A stretch of 64,000 nucleotides of DNA from Algoriphagus limi (GTDB lineage: Bacteria; Bacteroidota; Bacteroidia; Cytophagales; Cyclobacteriaceae), in the NCBI RefSeq assembly GCF_024919275.1, contig NZ_JANWGH010000002.1, positions 310,001 through 374,000 on the forward strand, written 5' to 3'. Positions 17,122-26,903 of the stretch are shown one piece after another. The position numbers and the translations under genes are program-made. The notes beneath the pieces are model-generated. The model had not been told where the DNA came from, ran no database searches, and saw only the letters and a program-made list of their open reading frames with translations. The stretch's first letter is position 1, and every line of letters begins with the position of its first letter.

Positions 17122-17886
17122 CTAAAATCTCATACAAAAACCCCGAACGATCTCGAAAGTCTTTTCCTTATCTTCGATCATCCCCATATGACCAGTTCCC
17201 GACAATTCAAAATAGTCTGTGAAGGCTTCTTTTTGTTGACGGCTTGCTTCGATTTTTACCGCTCCATCTTCGGTACCAGCGATCATCAGCTTCGGACCGT
17301 GAAAATTCTTCAAAACCTCAAACCGGTCTTTTCTGTCTCGCATGGCTTCGGTAAAGGCAATCAATCCTTCCAAGCTAGACTGCCCAGCCTGTTCAGTAGC
17401 CTTTTCGATTTCGGAGGCAAATTCAATACGGTGTTTCTCCGAAAAAAGTGGCGGAACAAAAGAGTTGACAAATTTTTCTGCTCCAAATTTCTTCAAAAAC
17501 TGAATCGTGCGATTCCGCATGGCCTTTTTCTCCGAATCATCCGCAAAAGCCGTCGAATGAAATAAACCGATTCCTTTGACACGGTTTCCCATTAACTCCA
17601 GCATAGCCAAAGACACATAGCCTCCCAAAGAATGCCCGATTAGGACGGGACTTTCTACAGAATTCTCCTCCAGCCACTCCTCCAAAAAGACAGCAACCTC
17701 TTCTAAGGTGATATGATCTTTTTGAAGTGGAGTTTTCCCAAATCCGGGTAAATCGGGACAAAGAACCCGAAACTCCTTAGATAACTCCTGAGCAAAATCT
17801 TCCCACATAGCTCCGATTTCACAAAATCCATGGATTAGAACCACGGGTTGACCGAAGCCTTTTTCAAAAAAATGAATAGAAGACAT
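17122..17886 (-). CDS. Alpha/beta hydrolase
   Basis: A 254-residue soluble hydrolase of unknown substrate. It has the oxyanion region VVLIHGFCE (about 15-23), the nucleophile elbow GHSLGG with Ser86, an acid in AGTEDGAVK near residue 205 and the catalytic histidine in SGTGHMGMI near 233. A helical cap lies between about 125 and 190. All three catalytic residues are present. It starts 6 bases after the dxs stop on the same strand, so it is likely co-transcribed with dxs, but nothing ties it chemically to isoprenoid synthesis. Confidence 0.88.
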   Translation of the reverse strand: MSSIHFFEKGFGQPVVLIHGFCEIGAMWEDFAQELSKEFRVLCPDLPGFGKTPLQKDHITLEEVAVFLEEWLEENSVESPVLIGHSLGGYVSLAMLELMGNRVKGIGLFHSTAFADDSEKKAMRNRTIQFLKKFGAEKFVNSFVPPLFSEKHRIEFASEIEKATEQAGQSSLEGLIAFTEAMRDRKDRFEVLKNFHGPKLMIAGTEDGAVKIEASRQQKEAFTDYFELSGTGHMGMIEDKEKTFEIVRGFCMRF

Positions 17887-17892
17887 GAAATT

Positions 17893-19806
17893 TTAGCTGA
17901 CTTTTTCGACTTCTGCGAGAGAGCGGACTGCATCTGCAATTCCTGCTGGATCAAAGCCACAAAGCCTATGCAATTGTAACTGGTCTCCATGCTCGATGAT
18001 TTCATCTGGAATTCCCAAACGTTTCACCTGAGCTGAATAGCCATGATCAATCATCCACTCGACCACTGCAGATCCAAAACCTCCCATGAGGCAGCCATCC
18101 TCTACGGTGACAACCTTCTTAAACTTGCCAAAAATCTCATGCAACAAGTCCTCATCCAAAGGCTTCACAAATCGCATATCATAATGCGCAGGATTGAGAC
18201 CCTCTTCAGCTAACTCTTGACTGGCTTGAACTGCATAGTTTCCAATATGTCCGATGGTCAAAATAGCAACATCATCACCTTCCTTGACGATTCGGCCTTG
18301 TCCCAATGGAATTTGCTGGAATGGCTTTCTCCAATCAGGCATCACACCATTACCTCTTGGGTAACGGATGGAATAAGGACCTTCATGACTTAGAGAGGAA
18401 TACATCATATTTCGGAGTTCTTCCTCATTCATTGGCGCTGCCACCACAAGATTAGGGATACAACGAAAATAAGCAATATCATAAGCTCCATGGTGCGTAG
18501 GACCATCCGCTCCTGCAAAACCAGCTCGGTCTAAACAGAAGACTACAGGTAAATTTTGAAGACAAACATCATGGATTACCTGATCGTATGCCCGCTGCAT
18601 AAAGGTGGAATAAATATTACAGAAAGGCTTCAAACCTTGGGTTGCCATACCGGCGGATAAAGTCACCGCATGCTGTTCAGCAATTCCCACATCGAATGCT
18701 CGATCAGGCATTTCCTTCATCATAATATTGAGAGAAGAACCGGAAGGCATGGCGGGTGTAACCCCCATGATTCGTTCATCTTGCTCAGCCAATTCTACAA
18801 TAGTATGACCGAAGACATCTTGATATTTTGGAGGTTGTGGTGTGGCTGGAGACTTTTTGAAAATTTCTCCAGTTACCTTATCAAAGGTACCGGGTGCATG
18901 CCAAGTAGTATGATTTCCTTTTTCAGCAGGTTCATAACCTTTTCCTTTCACCGTTACACAGTGAAGAATTTTTGGACCTGGGATATCCCGTAGGTCACGA
19001 AGGATTTCTACCAAATGATTAACATCATGCCCATCAACCGGACCGAAATAGCGAAGGTTTAAAGATTCAAATAGGTTGCTTTGCTGAAGCACAGCTGATT
19101 TGATAGCACCCTCCACTTTTGAAATGACTTCCTGCGCCGATGTTCCAAACTTGCTCAGTTTGCCCAATATTTTCCATACTTCATCCTTTACCTTATTGTA
19201 GGTATGAGAAGTAGTGATATCTGTCAAATAATCCTTTAATGCACCGACATTGGGGTCAATGGCCATGCAATTGTCATTCAGGATAATCAAGATATTGCTA
19301 TCGCTAACTCCTGCATGATTCATAGCTTCAAAAGCCATTCCTCCTGTCAAGGCACCGTCTCCGATAACTGCAATATGTTGTTTGTTGACTCCCTTATATT
19401 TGGAAGCCATTGCCATACCTAAAGCCGCCGAAATGGAAGTACTGGAGTGACCTACACCGAAGGAATCATATTCGCTTTCTTTACGCTTTGGAAAACCTGA
19501 GATTCCTCCAAAAATTCGATTTGTGTGGAATTGGTCTCTACGACCAGTTAAAATTTTATGACCATAAGCTTGATGACCTACGTCCCAAACCAACTCGTCC
19601 TCAGGCGTATTTAATACATAATGTAAGGCAACGGTCAATTCTACTACACCCAAACTCGCACCGAAATGCCCTCCGTAAACGGATACATTATCAACAATGA
19701 AATGACGTAACTCATCGCAGATTTGGACAAGCTTGTCTTTCGGGAATTTTTTAAGGTCAGCCGGGCTGTTTATTTGAGCGAGCAATTCTCCTGGTTGAAT
19801 CAACAT
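17893..19806 (-). CDS. dxs: 1-deoxy-D-xylulose-5-phosphate synthase
   Basis: Joins pyruvate and glyceraldehyde 3-phosphate with thiamine diphosphate to make DXP, the first step of the MEP isoprenoid pathway and a source for thiamine and pyridoxal. The 637-residue length is normal. Landmarks are VGHQAYGHKIL, the ThDP/Mg motif GDGALTGGMAFEAMNH...NDN, the EQHAVT glutamate, DRAGFAGADGPTHHG and the C-terminal transketolase domain. The ATG at 19804-19806 gives the expected N-terminus. It is divergent from scpA and followed by a hydrolase gene 6 bases on. Confidence 0.97.
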   Translation of the reverse strand: MLIQPGELLAQINSPADLKKFPKDKLVQICDELRHFIVDNVSVYGGHFGASLGVVELTVALHYVLNTPEDELVWDVGHQAYGHKILTGRRDQFHTNRIFGGISGFPKRKESEYDSFGVGHSSTSISAALGMAMASKYKGVNKQHIAVIGDGALTGGMAFEAMNHAGVSDSNILIILNDNCMAIDPNVGALKDYLTDITTSHTYNKVKDEVWKILGKLSKFGTSAQEVISKVEGAIKSAVLQQSNLFESLNLRYFGPVDGHDVNHLVEILRDLRDIPGPKILHCVTVKGKGYEPAEKGNHTTWHAPGTFDKVTGEIFKKSPATPQPPKYQDVFGHTIVELAEQDERIMGVTPAMPSGSSLNIMMKEMPDRAFDVGIAEQHAVTLSAGMATQGLKPFCNIYSTFMQRAYDQVIHDVCLQNLPVVFCLDRAGFAGADGPTHHGAYDIAYFRCIPNLVVAAPMNEEELRNMMYSSLSHEGPYSIRYPRGNGVMPDWRKPFQQIPLGQGRIVKEGDDVAILTIGHIGNYAVQASQELAEEGLNPAHYDMRFVKPLDEDLLHEIFGKFKKVVTVEDGCLMGGFGSAVVEWMIDHGYSAQVKRLGIPDEIIEHGDQLQLHRLCGFDPAGIADAVRSLAEVEKVS

Positions 19807-19932
19807 GAAGCTTTACATTAGGTGGTCAAGATTGATAAACAAGGGAAGATTTCGATTGTTTTTTAGTTAGCATAGCAACTAAAATCAACCCATCCCTTTC
19901 TCAACCAAATCAATTAATTTACTTTAATTGAA

Positions 19933-19940
19933 TATCTTTG
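19933..19940 (+). promoter_or_regulatory. Putative -7 element of the scpA promoter
   Basis: TATCTTTG is a perfect TAnnTTTG box 40 bases upstream of the scpA TTG start. No clear TTTG is seen at the right distance upstream. The rest of the 174-base gap to dxs is AT-rich with no visible gene. Confidence 0.45.
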
Positions 19941-19980
19941 ACTATAAGTTCGCAAAATTAACCAATAATCTAAATATCCC

Positions 19981-20730
19981 TTGAGTTTCGAAATCAAATT
20001 ACCGCTTTTCGAAGGACCATTCGATTTGATGCTGTTCTTCATTGAACGGGACGAACTGGATATTTATGACATTCCGATCTCCAAAATCACCAATGATTTT
20101 CTGGATTACATTCATCACCTCGAGCAAATGGAAATTGAGGTGGCGAGCGAATTTATCCTTTTTGCGGCCACGCTGATGAAAATCAAGTCCCGGATGCTTT
20201 TACCTCGCCCGGAACTTAATGAACATGGAGAGGAAATAGATCCTCGGGAAGAGCTAATTCGGAATCTTCTCGAATACAAAAAATACAAATCCGTTATTCA
20301 GGATTTGGCCACGCTTGAGTCTGATCGCCTTTCCAAAGAAAAAAGAGGTAATATTGCAGCGGAAATAAAAAGCCTAAGCAAGATCGACGACGTAGACGCG
20401 GAGCTTCAGAATGTCGATCTCTATAAACTCCTCAAGGTATTTCAAAAGTGCATGGCCAAAATGGCTGCACGCGGTGACGAAACAAAACACACCGTTATCC
20501 AGTATCCCTATACCATTGAGCAACAAAAAGATTTTGTTTTGGAAAAAATTAGCTTCAAAAAGCAGGTTCCCTTCTCAGAATTCATCGAATACAAACCCGA
20601 CAAGATTTTTGTGATCTACACCTTCTTGGCAATTTTGGAGCTGCTGCAACTTTCACAGGTTACAATTGTCATTGGGGAAGGCTATAATAATTTTTGGGTA
20701 GAAAAGACTGAGCCTATCGCTGCAGCCTAA
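19981..20730 (+). CDS. scpA: Segregation and condensation protein A
   Basis: The kleisin subunit that bridges SMC heads in the SMC-ScpAB condensin and helps separate replicated chromosomes. The 249-residue protein opens with the family hallmark (LPLFEGPFDLMLFFIERDELDIYDIPI), has the FAATLMKIKSRMLLPR helix, a charged linker and a C-terminal winged-helix part. The start codon is TTG; the conserved FEGPFDL would be largely lost with the next Met. scpB and smc are not in this window. The next gene starts one base after its stop. Confidence 0.93.
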   Translation: MSFEIKLPLFEGPFDLMLFFIERDELDIYDIPISKITNDFLDYIHHLEQMEIEVASEFILFAATLMKIKSRMLLPRPELNEHGEEIDPREELIRNLLEYKKYKSVIQDLATLESDRLSKEKRGNIAAEIKSLSKIDDVDAELQNVDLYKLLKVFQKCMAKMAARGDETKHTVIQYPYTIEQQKDFVLEKISFKKQVPFSEFIEYKPDKIFVIYTFLAILELLQLSQVTIVIGEGYNNFWVEKTEPIAAA

Positions 20731-20731
20731 T

Positions 20732-21805
20732 ATGAAGCTCGACAATAAGAAGATTTTCAAAACACTGAATCCCAATAAGGTTTGGGTTCCGATTTTGATC
20801 GGTCTGGGGATTGTCTTCGCCATGTTTTATCTGGATCCCAATGTCAATGCACAGACTTTAAAAGGCGTTTTTGATGCTTCCCTCCCTTATATATTTCTGG
20901 CTATTTTGGTTATTATTTTTCGAGATGCCGGCTATGTCTATCGGATTCGAGAAATCACCCAACAAGAACTTAGCTGGACTCGAGCTATCTATGTGATTAT
21001 CCTCTGGGAATTTGCATCCGCCGTGACTCCTTCGGTCGTGGGAGGAACAGCCGTCGCCATCTTCATTTTAAACAAGGAAGGAATCAAATTAGGCCGAGCG
21101 ATTTCCTTTGTCATGGTCACAGCCATCCTGGACAATTTATTCTTTGTAATTGGTGCTCCTATAATTCTATTTTTTGCGAAGGGAAATATTTTCCCTGAAA
21201 GCCAAGTACTGGAAAGCCAACTCGAAAATAGCCTGCAAGCAATTTTCTGGATCAGCTATGGCCTTTACGCTATTTATAGCTTGATTATGGCGGCAGCATT
21301 ATTCTACAGACCTCGGGTTTTTAAATGGGTTCTGATCAAAATATTTTCTCTGAAATGGCTCCGAAAGTGGAAACACGATGCACAGGAGTATGGCAATCAA
21401 ATCATTGAAGCCTCTAAAGAGCTCAGCGGAAAAAACTGGAGGTACTGGATTCCGATCATCCTGGCTACCATTTTTATTTGGAGCTCTCGCTACTTAATGC
21501 TTAATGCCTTGATTTCGGCTTTTGTCCCATTAAGTATAGAAAATCACGTCATCGTTTTTGCACGACAAGTCATCATGTGGATTGTCATGATGATTTCTCC
21601 AACTCCTGGAAGTTCGGGAACTGCCGAATTCTTTTTTGGACAGTTTTTTGCTCAATTTTTAGATGGATACACCTTTGTAACCAGCATTCTATGGCGTCTT
21701 CTCTCCTATTATCCTTACTTGATTTTAGGGGCGATTTTTCTGCCGAGATGGATCAAACAGGTGTTTTTCAAAAAGAAAAAGACAGGCGAAATAAGCCATG
21801 ATTAA
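20732..21805 (+). CDS. Flippase-like integral membrane protein (LPG synthase transmembrane family)
   Basis: A 357-residue polytopic inner-membrane protein. It has about eight hydrophobic segments and the family signature around SAVTPSVVGGTAVAIFILNKEGI (residues about 90-112), plus SPTPGSSGTAEFFFG near residue 290, which resembles the TPG.G..E motif. It matches the membrane half of lysylphosphatidylglycerol synthase (PF03706) but lacks the soluble transferase domain, so it more likely moves or binds a lipid than makes lysyl-PG. It overlaps murF-alr by 8 bases, suggesting a shared transcript with envelope genes. Confidence 0.8.
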   Translation: MKLDNKKIFKTLNPNKVWVPILIGLGIVFAMFYLDPNVNAQTLKGVFDASLPYIFLAILVIIFRDAGYVYRIREITQQELSWTRAIYVIILWEFASAVTPSVVGGTAVAIFILNKEGIKLGRAISFVMVTAILDNLFFVIGAPIILFFAKGNIFPESQVLESQLENSLQAIFWISYGLYAIYSLIMAAALFYRPRVFKWVLIKIFSLKWLRKWKHDAQEYGNQIIEASKELSGKNWRYWIPIILATIFIWSSRYLMLNALISAFVPLSIENHVIVFARQVIMWIVMMISPTPGSSGTAEFFFGQFFAQFLDGYTFVTSILWRLLSYYPYLILGAIFLPRWIKQVFFKKKKTGEISHD

Positions 21806-24257
21806 TTCATTTACCAACCAAGAGATTGCTAAAATCTGTAAAGGAAAGCTAATAGCCGATTCCCCTGAGTCGGTAGTCGATCATGTCGCTATTGATTCCC
21901 GCCAAACTCTTTCTCCAAGCAGCTGTCTTTTTGTAGCCATGAAGGGCGCTAAAGCAAATGGGGTGGATTTTATCCCGGAGCTGATTCAAAAAGGGGTAAG
22001 GAATTTCATCATACCCACGACCTACTCTCCTACTTTTGAGCGAGGAAACTTTATCCAAGTGGATAACCCTCGGGCTGCCCTTCAAGATTTGGCAGCAGCT
22101 CTTCGCAGTCGCTTTGATGGTCCAGTTATAGGAATCACTGGCTCCAATGGAAAAACCATCGTCAAAGAATGGCTGGGTCAATTACTCGGTCAGGAATTTT
22201 CTGTAGCAAAAAGTCCAAAAAGTTATAATTCCCAAGTTGGGGTTCCACTTTCAGTTTTCGAAATCAAGCCATTTCATCAAGTTGCCATTTTAGAAGCAGG
22301 AATTTCCAAAGCCGGTGAAATGGCAAGTTTGGAACGAATTATTCGGCCTGATTTAGGGATTTTGACGAATATAGGGTCCGCTCATGATGCGGGATTTTCG
22401 GATCGCTTGAGCAAACTCCGGGAAAAACTCAGCTTATTTCAGGACTCTAAATTCTTAATTTATTGCAAGGATCAGGGGATTGTCTCGGAGGAAATTGAAT
22501 ATCTTTTTCCGACCGAAAAACTCATCTCATGGTCAGATCAACCGGGTGCAGATTACACTCGAGCAGTTAAACCCAAAGAGGATGAAAACCGGATTCTTCT
22601 GATCAAAAAGGATTTGAGCACCTTGACTTTTCGCACTCAACTACGGGATGCAGCATCACTCGAAAATATTACCCATGCTATCGTAGCTGCTTTGACTTTA
22701 GGTCTTTCAGCTCAAAAAATCCAACAAGGTTTGGATCAACTTCGCCCTGTGGATATGCGATTAACTTTGAAAGCCGGGTTGAAGGATTGTCTGTTGATCG
22801 ATGATACCTACAATCATGACTTGGCAGGTTTGCGAGTGGCTTTGGATTTCATGAAGCAGCAGCGACCTAAAAGACGAAAAATTCTGATTTTATCCGATTT
22901 TCTCCAACAAGGAAAACCCGAGTGGATCTACCCTGAAGCCGCTCAACTTATACAAAATCATCAATTAGATCTGATTTTGGGTGTTGGGAGAGAACTCAGT
23001 CAACTAGCAGAATCAGGAGTTCAGAACCTTTACACTTGGGAAAAAACCGAAGATCTTTTAGCTCACTTGAAAGATTTTCAATTGCAGGATGATTTGATTC
23101 TGGTTACTGGTGCTCGGCCTTTTGAACTTGAAAAAGTCGTCCAACAACTTCAGCAGCGAGTCCACGGAACCACCTTGGAAATAAACCTCAATGCACTGAC
23201 CCATAATTTCAATTTTTACAAAAGACTTCTAAAAGCAGAAACCAAAGTGATGGTGATGGTGAAGGCATTTGCCTACGGAGGAGGAGCTCCTGAGATCGCC
23301 AATCACATTCAAACTATGGGAGCAGACTACCTAGCTGTTGCCTTCACGGATGAAGGTGTTGCGCTCCGTCAGCAAGGAATTCATCTTCCGATCATGGTTT
23401 TGAATCCGTCGGAGGAATCCTTTGCCAGTTGTTTGGAATATAAGCTGGAACCTGTAGTCTTTAGTCCCGAGTTTTTTGAAAATCTAGCCGGCTGGACAAA
23501 AACTCATTCCGAAACGATGAAGATTCATCTCGATCTTGATACCGGGATGCATCGATTGGGTTTTGAAAGTCAGCATTTGGAAGAGTTGAAAAGGCTTATT
23601 CAAGAAAATCCGCAGCTCAAAATAACCTCCATTTTCACCCATCTTGCGGCTGCTGATGAATCAGAGGAGAACAACTATACTATTCAACAGCTTGAAGACT
23701 TTAAACAGATGACAGAAGAATTTCTGCCACTACTTCCTTACAAGCCAATATTACATGCATTGAATTCAGCAGGGATTGTAGCATTCCCAGAATTTCAATT
23801 TGACATGGTTCGATTAGGTATCGGCTTGTATGGTGTTGAGGTCACTGGAAATTATGCCTCTGATTTATTGCCTGTCAGCCAACTTAAGACAACGGTATCT
23901 CAGGTTAAAACCTTGCCTGCCGGGGCAACGATCGGGTATTCCAGAAGGGGTAAACTACCAGAGGGCGGAAAAATTGCCACCCTTCCTATTGGCTATGCAG
24001 ATGGGTATGACCGACGCTTCAGCAACGGAAAAGGCTTTGTACTCATCCATGGAAAAAAAGCGCCTGTGATTGGAAATGTTTGCATGGATATGGTCATGGT
24101 AAATGTCAGCGAAATGGAGGTTGAAGCAGGGGATGAAGCTATTATTTATGGAGAAGAAATCCCTTTGGCTCCATTAGCAAAAGAAATCGGAACAATACCC
24201 TACGAATTACTGACTCATATCAGTAGCCGGGTCAAGCGAATCTATTTTCTAGATTAA
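21798..24257 (+). CDS. murF-alr: Bifunctional MurF ligase / alanine racemase
   Basis: An 819-residue fusion covering two linked steps of peptidoglycan synthesis: L- to D-alanine conversion, and ATP-driven addition of D-Ala-D-Ala to UDP-MurNAc-tripeptide. The N-terminal Mur ligase has the ATP loop GSNGKT at 115-120. The C-terminal racemase begins at about residue 453 and has the PLP lysine Lys489 in MVKAFAYGGG, the HLDLDTGMHRLGF barrel strand and the second-base region GYSRRGKLPEGG...PIGYADGYDRRFSNG. This fusion is common in Bacteroidota. The separate ddl step is not in the window. It overlaps the upstream membrane protein gene by 8 bases. Confidence 0.93.
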   Translation: MINSFTNQEIAKICKGKLIADSPESVVDHVAIDSRQTLSPSSCLFVAMKGAKANGVDFIPELIQKGVRNFIIPTTYSPTFERGNFIQVDNPRAALQDLAAALRSRFDGPVIGITGSNGKTIVKEWLGQLLGQEFSVAKSPKSYNSQVGVPLSVFEIKPFHQVAILEAGISKAGEMASLERIIRPDLGILTNIGSAHDAGFSDRLSKLREKLSLFQDSKFLIYCKDQGIVSEEIEYLFPTEKLISWSDQPGADYTRAVKPKEDENRILLIKKDLSTLTFRTQLRDAASLENITHAIVAALTLGLSAQKIQQGLDQLRPVDMRLTLKAGLKDCLLIDDTYNHDLAGLRVALDFMKQQRPKRRKILILSDFLQQGKPEWIYPEAAQLIQNHQLDLILGVGRELSQLAESGVQNLYTWEKTEDLLAHLKDFQLQDDLILVTGARPFELEKVVQQLQQRVHGTTLEINLNALTHNFNFYKRLLKAETKVMVMVKAFAYGGGAPEIANHIQTMGADYLAVAFTDEGVALRQQGIHLPIMVLNPSEESFASCLEYKLEPVVFSPEFFENLAGWTKTHSETMKIHLDLDTGMHRLGFESQHLEELKRLIQENPQLKITSIFTHLAAADESEENNYTIQQLEDFKQMTEEFLPLLPYKPILHALNSAGIVAFPEFQFDMVRLGIGLYGVEVTGNYASDLLPVSQLKTTVSQVKTLPAGATIGYSRRGKLPEGGKIATLPIGYADGYDRRFSNGKGFVLIHGKKAPVIGNVCMDMVMVNVSEMEVEAGDEAIIYGEEIPLAPLAKEIGTIPYELLTHISSRVKRIYFLD

Positions 24258-24295
24258 AAACGCTTGTTGATGGGTGCTTTTTTATATCTTCCATC

Positions 24296-25102
24296 ATGAA
24301 ACTTACCAAAAAGAGAATTGCTGAAATTGTCTTTGACCACAACGATTGGGCATCCCGCACCTTCGATGTGGTCCTATTGGTCTTGATTTTTGGTTCGGTC
24401 ATCGTGGCTACTTTGGATTCTGTTGCCGAATTGAGAAGTAGATTTGGTACCACATTTTACATTCTTGAGGTAGTTTTCACGGTTTTATTTACCATCGAAT
24501 ATATTCTCCGAGTTTGGTTGACCGGGAAAACTTTACGATATGTGACGAGCTTTTACGGCATAGTCGATTTACTAGCCATTTTACCTTTTTATTTGAGCTT
24601 TTTCGTGGCGGATGTGCAGCTATTGACCGTAGTCCGAGCCCTTCGCTTGCTACGGGTTGTCAGAATCTTGAAGTTGGGCCGATATTTATCCGAAGCTGAC
24701 TTTATTAGTCAGTCTTTGAAGGCCAGCATGGCCAAGATTCAAATATTCCTTTTCACGGTTTTGACCGTGGTGCTTATCATGGGCACACTCATGTATTTGG
24801 TAGAGGGGCCATCTTCAGGTTTTACTTCAATACCACGCGGAATGTACTGGGCTATCGTGACCCTTACCACAGTTGGATTTGGAGATATTACGCCTTCCAC
24901 CCCTCTAGGACAGTTTATTGCTTCTTTGATTATGCTTTTGGGTTATGCGATCATTGCTGTACCCACTGGAATCGTAAGTTCGGAAATGGCCAAGCGCCGA
25001 AATCCCCACGATCTTATTCACAGCAAAACCTGTCATTCCTGCGGAGCAGAAGGGCTGGGAATTGACGATAAGTTTTGTAAAAAATGTGGAGGGGAATTGT
25101 AA
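24296..25102 (+). CDS. Voltage-gated potassium-type channel with C-terminal zinc ribbon
   Basis: A 268-residue six-helix ion channel subunit. The S4-type voltage sensor has arginines at regular spacing (VRALRLLRVVRILKLGR, about 113-129), and the selectivity filter is TTVGFGD at 191-197, which predicts potassium conduction. Pore helices flank it. The cytoplasmic tail ends in two CxxC pairs (Cys246/Cys249 and Cys261/Cys264), a zinc-ribbon-like fold that is uncommon as the only tail of such channels. It lies 38 bases after murF-alr. Ligand or voltage gating cannot be told from sequence. Confidence 0.87.
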   Translation: MKLTKKRIAEIVFDHNDWASRTFDVVLLVLIFGSVIVATLDSVAELRSRFGTTFYILEVVFTVLFTIEYILRVWLTGKTLRYVTSFYGIVDLLAILPFYLSFFVADVQLLTVVRALRLLRVVRILKLGRYLSEADFISQSLKASMAKIQIFLFTVLTVVLIMGTLMYLVEGPSSGFTSIPRGMYWAIVTLTTVGFGDITPSTPLGQFIASLIMLLGYAIIAVPTGIVSSEMAKRRNPHDLIHSKTCHSCGAEGLGIDDKFCKKCGGEL

Positions 25103-25170
25103 GAAACAAGTCGATTGAGGCTTTCCCTTGTTGAATTTTCATTTGAATCTTATTTGACCTATTTGAAATA

Positions 25171-25202
25171 AAAAAGCCCAAGGAAATTTTCCCTTAGGCC
25201 TT
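25171..25202 (-). terminator. Rho-independent terminator after ndk
   Basis: Read on the minus strand, AAGGCCTAAGGGAAA pairs imperfectly with TTTCCTTGGGCTT and ends in a run of T. It lies 26 bases past the ndk stop and may also stop transcripts from the ion channel gene. Confidence 0.75.
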
Positions 25203-25228
25203 CTATTAATGTTGAGATTTAGGAGGAA

Positions 25229-25651
25229 TTAACCTACTCTTTCGATTTGAGAGAAGTAGAAGTTTCCTTCAATCATTGCATTTTCGTCGGAGTCAGAACC
25301 GTGAACAGCATTGGCTTCGATTGATTTAGCAAAAATCTTTCGGATTGTACCTTCAGCAGCTTGCTCTGGATTGGTAGCACCGATCAATTTTCTAAAGTCT
25401 TCAACTGCATTATCTTTTTCCAAGATCGCTGCGATGATTGGTCCGGAAGACATGTACGCGCAAAGATCCTTGTAAAAAGGTCTTTCCTTATGTACTTCAT
25501 AAAATTTGCCAGCCATTTCTGGAGTCAAACGGGTAGCTTTCATTGCCACGATTTTGAAGCCTGCCTCTTCGATCATTTTCAAGATTGCTCCTGAATTGCC
25601 TGCTCCAAAAGCATCAGGCTTGATCATGGTGAATGTTCTGTTTCCTGCCAT
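25229..25651 (-). CDS. ndk: Nucleoside diphosphate kinase
   Basis: Moves the gamma phosphate of ATP to other nucleoside diphosphates through a phosphohistidine. The 140-residue length is typical. It shows TMIKPDAF near the N-terminus, the RPFY segment (57-60), and the active histidine His117 in NAVHGSDS. The gene is divergent from the DHH phosphoesterase gene 190 bases away and ends at its own terminator. Confidence 0.97.
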   Translation of the reverse strand: MAGNRTFTMIKPDAFGAGNSGAILKMIEEAGFKIVAMKATRLTPEMAGKFYEVHKERPFYKDLCAYMSSGPIIAAILEKDNAVEDFRKLIGATNPEQAAEGTIRKIFAKSIEANAVHGSDSDENAMIEGNFYFSQIERVG

Positions 25652-25685
25652 GTTTATTTGAGTTTACATTGGTTTAATTCGGGCG

Positions 25686-25693
25686 CAAAAATA
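25686..25693 (-). promoter_or_regulatory. Putative -7 element of the ndk promoter
   Basis: The minus strand reads TATTTTTG, a perfect TAnnTTTG match, 35 bases upstream of the ndk ATG. TTCG about 20 bases further upstream is a poor -33 candidate. Confidence 0.45.
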
Positions 25694-25838
25694 GTAGAAA
25701 AGGGTAGAGAATCCGAACTCCCCAAGATATTTATCCTTTATTGTTCTCATCTTCAACAGACTGAGCGCTTTGGCATTTGCGAAAAAAATCCTGACCTTTG
25801 CGCACTACTAGTGCCTTTGTGCCGTAGAGAATTAGATA

Positions 25839-26873
25839 ATGGAAGCATTAGCCTCGTTTAAAAAAGAAATCTCCTCCCCCAAAAATATATTTATCACTAC
25901 CCATGTTAAGCCTGATGCTGATGCATTGGGATCTTCCTTGGGTATGGCAAATTACCTGAAGAAAAAAGGTCATCAGGTGACCGTAGTGACTCCAACTGAC
26001 TATCCTTCCTTTCTACATTGGATGGAAGGAAATGACTTGGTGCTAGACTTCAGCAAAGAAGAGGATCAGAAATTAGCCAAGGAAGCACTCAAAAAAGCTG
26101 ACATGGTGATTTGCCTGGACTTTTCAGTATTGAATCGGGTAAATGAATTGGGAGAGCTCATCCGTAATTCGGATGCTTATATTGTAAATATTGACCATCA
26201 TCAAGATCCAGAAGATTTTGCAGATTTCCGTTATTGGAGTACTGAAGCTGCAGCCACTTGTGAATTGGTCTATGAACTCATCGTCAAGTTGGGTGATCGA
26301 GATTTGATCGACAAAGATATTGCAGAATGCCTTTATGCCGGAATCTTGACCGACACGGGAGGCTTCAGGCATCCCAACACCACTAAAAACGTCCACCTAG
26401 TCGTAGCCGAGTTGATCGATTTGGGAGCAAACGTTTCGCAGATTTCCAATTGGATTTATGATTCAAATTCAGTCAATCGACTCAAATTTATTGGCTTCGC
26501 AATCACTCGACGTTTGATTATACGGGAAGACCTACACACCGCCTACTTTGTCATCAGCAAAAAAGATCTTAAAAAATATCAAAGCCGCACAGGAGATACA
26601 GAAGGCTTGGTGAATTATGCACTATCTTTGGACGGAATTAAATTGGCGGCATTGTTTTCAGAGCGAGAAGATGGAATCAAGATATCCTTCCGTTCTTCTG
26701 TAGACGTAGCTGTTAATAAATTTGCAGCGGACTATTTCAATGGAGGAGGGCATAAAAATGCAGCTGGTGGAAAATCAGATCAAAGCCTCAAAGACACCAT
26801 CGAACGGTTTGAGAAGCTTGTGGAAGAGCATCAAGAAGAACTTTTCCATGAGAATGCTGTATCTGCCAATTGA
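25839..26873 (+). CDS. DHH family phosphoesterase, NrnA-like (oligoribonuclease / pAp phosphatase)
   Basis: Probably degrades very short RNAs and dephosphorylates pAp in the cytoplasm. The 344-residue protein has the N-terminal metal motif THVKPDADALGSS (21-33), the DHH motif at 119-121, GILTDTGGF-type residues near 170 and the C-terminal DHHA1 substrate motif GGGHKNAAGG (about 303-312). These match NrnA rather than RecJ in size. The three FKBP lipoprotein genes follow 30 bases downstream, and ndk is upstream on the other strand. Confidence 0.9.
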   Translation: MEALASFKKEISSPKNIFITTHVKPDADALGSSLGMANYLKKKGHQVTVVTPTDYPSFLHWMEGNDLVLDFSKEEDQKLAKEALKKADMVICLDFSVLNRVNELGELIRNSDAYIVNIDHHQDPEDFADFRYWSTEAAATCELVYELIVKLGDRDLIDKDIAECLYAGILTDTGGFRHPNTTKNVHLVVAELIDLGANVSQISNWIYDSNSVNRLKFIGFAITRRLIIREDLHTAYFVISKKDLKKYQSRTGDTEGLVNYALSLDGIKLAALFSEREDGIKISFRSSVDVAVNKFAADYFNGGGHKNAAGGKSDQSLKDTIERFEKLVEEHQEELFHENAVSAN

Positions 26874-26903
26874 TCCCAAAAAATTAGAAACCTTACAACA
26901 CTT

